Of a DNA stretch of 64,000 bases, positions 62,401-64,000 are shown piece after piece. Made by a program: the position numbers and the translations under genes. Numbering within the stretch: position 1 is the first letter of the stretch; each line of letters starts with the position of its first letter. The stretch comes from Sanderia malayensis (taxonomy: Eukaryota > Cnidaria > Scyphozoa > Semaeostomeae > Pelagiidae): positions 5,496,235-5,560,234 of the forward strand of contig RQOL01000861.1 in NCBI GenBank assembly GCA_013076295.1, in the 5' to 3' direction. The notes below the pieces were generated by a model. That model searched no databases. It had not been told where the DNA came from and saw only the letters and a program-made list of their open reading frames with translations.

Positions 62401-64000
62401 TTCTGGAAATTCAACATTCAATCTATCATTTCGAGGCGAAATCACTCCCTAACAGGGAAAAATATGCTTTTTAACACAGCCTTATTTTTTTAAATGTTTC
62501 CACGAAAATTTCATCGAATTCTTCCGCCTTGAGACAATAGCCTAGCAAAATCGCGGGTATGTGTATCTTCTCGGGAAAATGCGCGTTCACAGCATCACAA
62601 ACAGTTGGAAATCTTCAAATTTCAAAGTGTAACCTGGAATACCCCAAAAGTGATTGTCTTAGGCAGCTCTGAAGGCTTGAAATGAGATCCCAAGATCCCA
62701 ATAAGACCAGGCGGAGGGGCTAGGGTTCCCACAACGGAGTAATTTACTAATTTACGGGACCTTATGAACCTGGCCAATTTTAGAATGCGGGGTTCAAAAT
62801 CTTTGCAATACAGGCAATGCGTGGGACCTTCAGCCTTGTTTTAACGTCTTAACGTCACGTTTTCATGGAAAGCACTTTGAGCCATGGGAAAGCAAATAAA
62901 CAATTCGATCATGGATAAAATGAAAAGTAAAGAACATTATAATGGAGAGTGATAAACTTAACCATTATAGGATGCTTTGAGATAAAATATACTTTCTCCA
63001 CCAGGCGCGCATGACTATGAATTTTCGCTTATTGGAGCAAAGTTATTTGGGCCTCTCATATTATGGTGTGCGTGATAAAATAGAACCACTGAATGACTAA
63101 ATGTTCCGCGCAATGTAACTTTCCACCCGATGTTGTAAAAACATCGTTATTCTTCATCTTTTTCCATCATATCACCAGAGTCATCTTCAAAATTGCCGCT
63201 TTGCATTCAATTAGTGCTGTATTAGCTGCACGCGCCAATGCAACTGGCTTTGTGTGAACCTATTCTTGATCATTTTTAAAGTCATTAATAATCGATATGC
63301 TATTCATTGTTATCTGCGCACACTGCGACTTGTTACCTGGCTGTCAATTAAATTAATTTGTTCCGCTATTAATATATTATTATCCATTCATATAATTTTG
63401 TAGCTGAAGGATCCTTTGTGTATGATAATTACAATATATGAGTCGGTCAATGAGTTGGTAAACAGGGTAGGGGAAGTAGTCACGATTAAAGGTAGGGGAA
63501 GTAGTCAGGATTAAAGACAAGAAGGTAACAACCGTGTGTTCGTTGTGTGGAATCTGCATCAAGAAATCATCGATCACAGCGCACCTGAGCTTTATAGACA
63601 CACTGAGTGCCGTACCCCACGTCCACCCCACGACACTTTACTCTAAAACGTTGCCATTGTCTACTTGTGTCATATACGTAAAATGACGAGTGAAGCGTAG
63701 TCACAGCTGTCTAGTGTTAATATATATAAACAAAGAGATATAAGTAACATAATTACCTCGCAATCAGCCTTAGATACAGGAGGTGCAAGTCGAGGCTGTA
63801 AGTTATCTATACCAGTATCCTGAATGAAAGTGTAGCCATCTAAAACATCATACCATGGCGCTTCCTGGAAAAAATGATATTATAATTAGTCAAACTACTC
63901 AGGGTAATATAGAAATCGACATCAAGAACATTATTTGTTTCTTAAAATACAAATTAAAACTTACCCTAGCTCCGAAGTTGACCTCAACTTCCATGTTTTT
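58900..64000 (-). CDS. HNRNPUL1: hnRNP U-like protein 1 gene, 3' seven exons
   Basis: Seven exons with GT..AG borders in matching phase: from 64000 (open) to 63965, 63757-63864, 61868-61990, 61252-61377, 60897-61065, 59799-59999 and 58900-59405 (stop TAG). The order of domains is that of hnRNP U/UL1: end of the SPRY domain, an AAA-type P-loop kinase-like domain, then an RGG/YG-rich tail. Motif VGLPASGKTTWA and the block NYILDQTN match the human UL1 pattern as I recall it. The protein acts in the nucleus in RNA binding, transcription and DNA-damage response in vertebrates. The N-terminal SAP domain and promoter lie beyond the window. The only clear host gene here; introns are 0.3-1.8 kb and free of large elements. 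Confidence 0.95.
59799..59999 (-). CDS. HNRNPUL1: HNRNPUL1-like exon, end of kinase-like domain
   Basis: Begins with the FTLPSEGEYVDSVEFIGQ block (in UL1: FTLP..D..DEV.FIEL) and ends in a basic His/Arg-rich linker. Acceptor TTGCAG, donor GTAAG. Confidence 0.93.
60897..61065 (-). CDS. HNRNPUL1: HNRNPUL1-like exon, kinase-like domain
   Basis: TNLVEKVRQVKMENFKDFQR, KAVVVIPTFE and DVPFDVLASMK. Matches TN..AQRRKM..F.GFQRKAVVV in hnRNP U. 169 bp, donor GTGAGT. Confidence 0.94.
61252..61377 (-). CDS. HNRNPUL1: HNRNPUL1-like exon, kinase-like domain
   Basis: 42 codons: AAQRIVAKFLALSPLRNRNY and ILDQ, equal to the ..AARKKRNYILDQ part of UL1. Acceptor CTTCAAG, donor GTGCG. Confidence 0.93.
61868..61990 (-). 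CDS. HNRNPUL1: HNRNPUL1-like exon with P-loop
   Basis: 41 codons with MMVGLPASGKTTWAQSHC: Walker A (GLPASGKT) of the AAA-type domain. Acceptor TTTCACCAG, donor GTCTGC. Confidence 0.95.
61991..63756 (-). other. 1.77-kb intron of the HNRNPUL1-like gene
   Basis: Non-coding. A 25-bp tandem pair (GGTAGGGGAAGTAGTCA...) sits at about 63469-63518. Open frames in it are unrelated to the gene. Confidence 0.8.
63757..63864 (-). CDS. HNRNPUL1: HNRNPUL1-like exon, end of SPRY domain
   Basis: 36 codons: DVLDGYTFIQDTGIDNLQ and PPVSKADCE, matching the YTFIQN...K..CE segment just before the P-loop in hnRNP U proteins. Acceptor TTTTCCAG, donor GTAATT. Confidence 0.93.
63965..64000 (-). CDS. HNRNPUL1: HNRNPUL1-like exon, SPRY domain, partial
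   Basis: MEVEVNFGAR then donor GTAAGT; the VNFGQ-type block of the SPRY domain. Continues beyond the window edge. Confidence 0.9.

Overview
The window reads as nuclear DNA from an invertebrate animal. It is AT-rich, has spliceosomal introns with GT..AG borders, and is packed with eukaryotic transposons (Ty3/gypsy, BEL/Pao, DIRS/Ngaro-like, LINEs, hAT, TTAA-target elements, several MITE families). The one clear host gene is an hnRNP U-like gene, a family of animals. The mix of elements would fit an anthozoan or similar aquatic invertebrate, but that is inference; the sequence alone does not fix the species. There are no bacterial operons, CRISPR arrays, rRNAs or tRNAs that I could recognise.

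Layout. 0-4 kb: mostly non-coding, with a TTAA MITE (683-1197) splitting a small ORF, a pogo-type MITE (1640-1819) and one convincing exon on the minus strand (2938-3115, possibly CFAP70-like). 4.1-12 kb: a non-LTR-type reverse-transcriptase gene on the minus strand, cut in two by a nearly complete young gypsy element (4825-10153; LTRs differ at 4 of 294 positions). 12.1-15.2 kb: a second, decayed gypsy on the plus strand whose integrase is cut by a MITE (14353-15106). 15.2-17.2 kb: a LINE on the minus strand with an APE endonuclease and a shortened RT. 17.4-21.5 kb: two decayed DIRS/Ngaro-like elements in opposite orientation. 21.8-22.3 kb: short repeats. 22.7-28.5 kb: BEL/Pao remnants on the minus strand, the larger with a 3' LTR. 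29-35 kb: a 5.9-kb TTAA-target composite inserted in a third BEL-like protease; it holds a solo LTR, a LINE tail and a 0.63-kb-arm fold-back with a hAT remnant in its loop. 35.6-36.3 kb: a 60-bp minisatellite. 36.5-49 kb: a third gypsy on the plus strand, interrupted by a 1.7-kb insert and by a second BEL element (42185-48885), which itself carries a Harbinger-like MITE. 49-57.8 kb: an 8.8-kb TTAA-target element holding at least four younger elements, including a 2.86-kb fold-back with 1.19-kb arms and FEN1/XPG-like nuclease fragments, and a 2.5-kb element with a 9-bp target duplication and a broken RecQ-like helicase. 58.9-64 kb: the last seven exons seen of an HNRNPUL1-like gene on the minus strand.

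How it fits together. The window is a nest of insertions next to a conserved RNA-binding-protein gene. Target duplications and restored reading frames order many events: gypsy into RT gene; MITE into gypsy integrase; BEL into gypsy and then MITE into BEL; TTAA element into BEL protease and then other elements into it. Almost every element gene is broken; only the first gypsy pol (about 1,190 codons) and the large BEL pol (1,074 codons) are open over their full length. LTR divergence near 1 percent in two elements points to recent activity.
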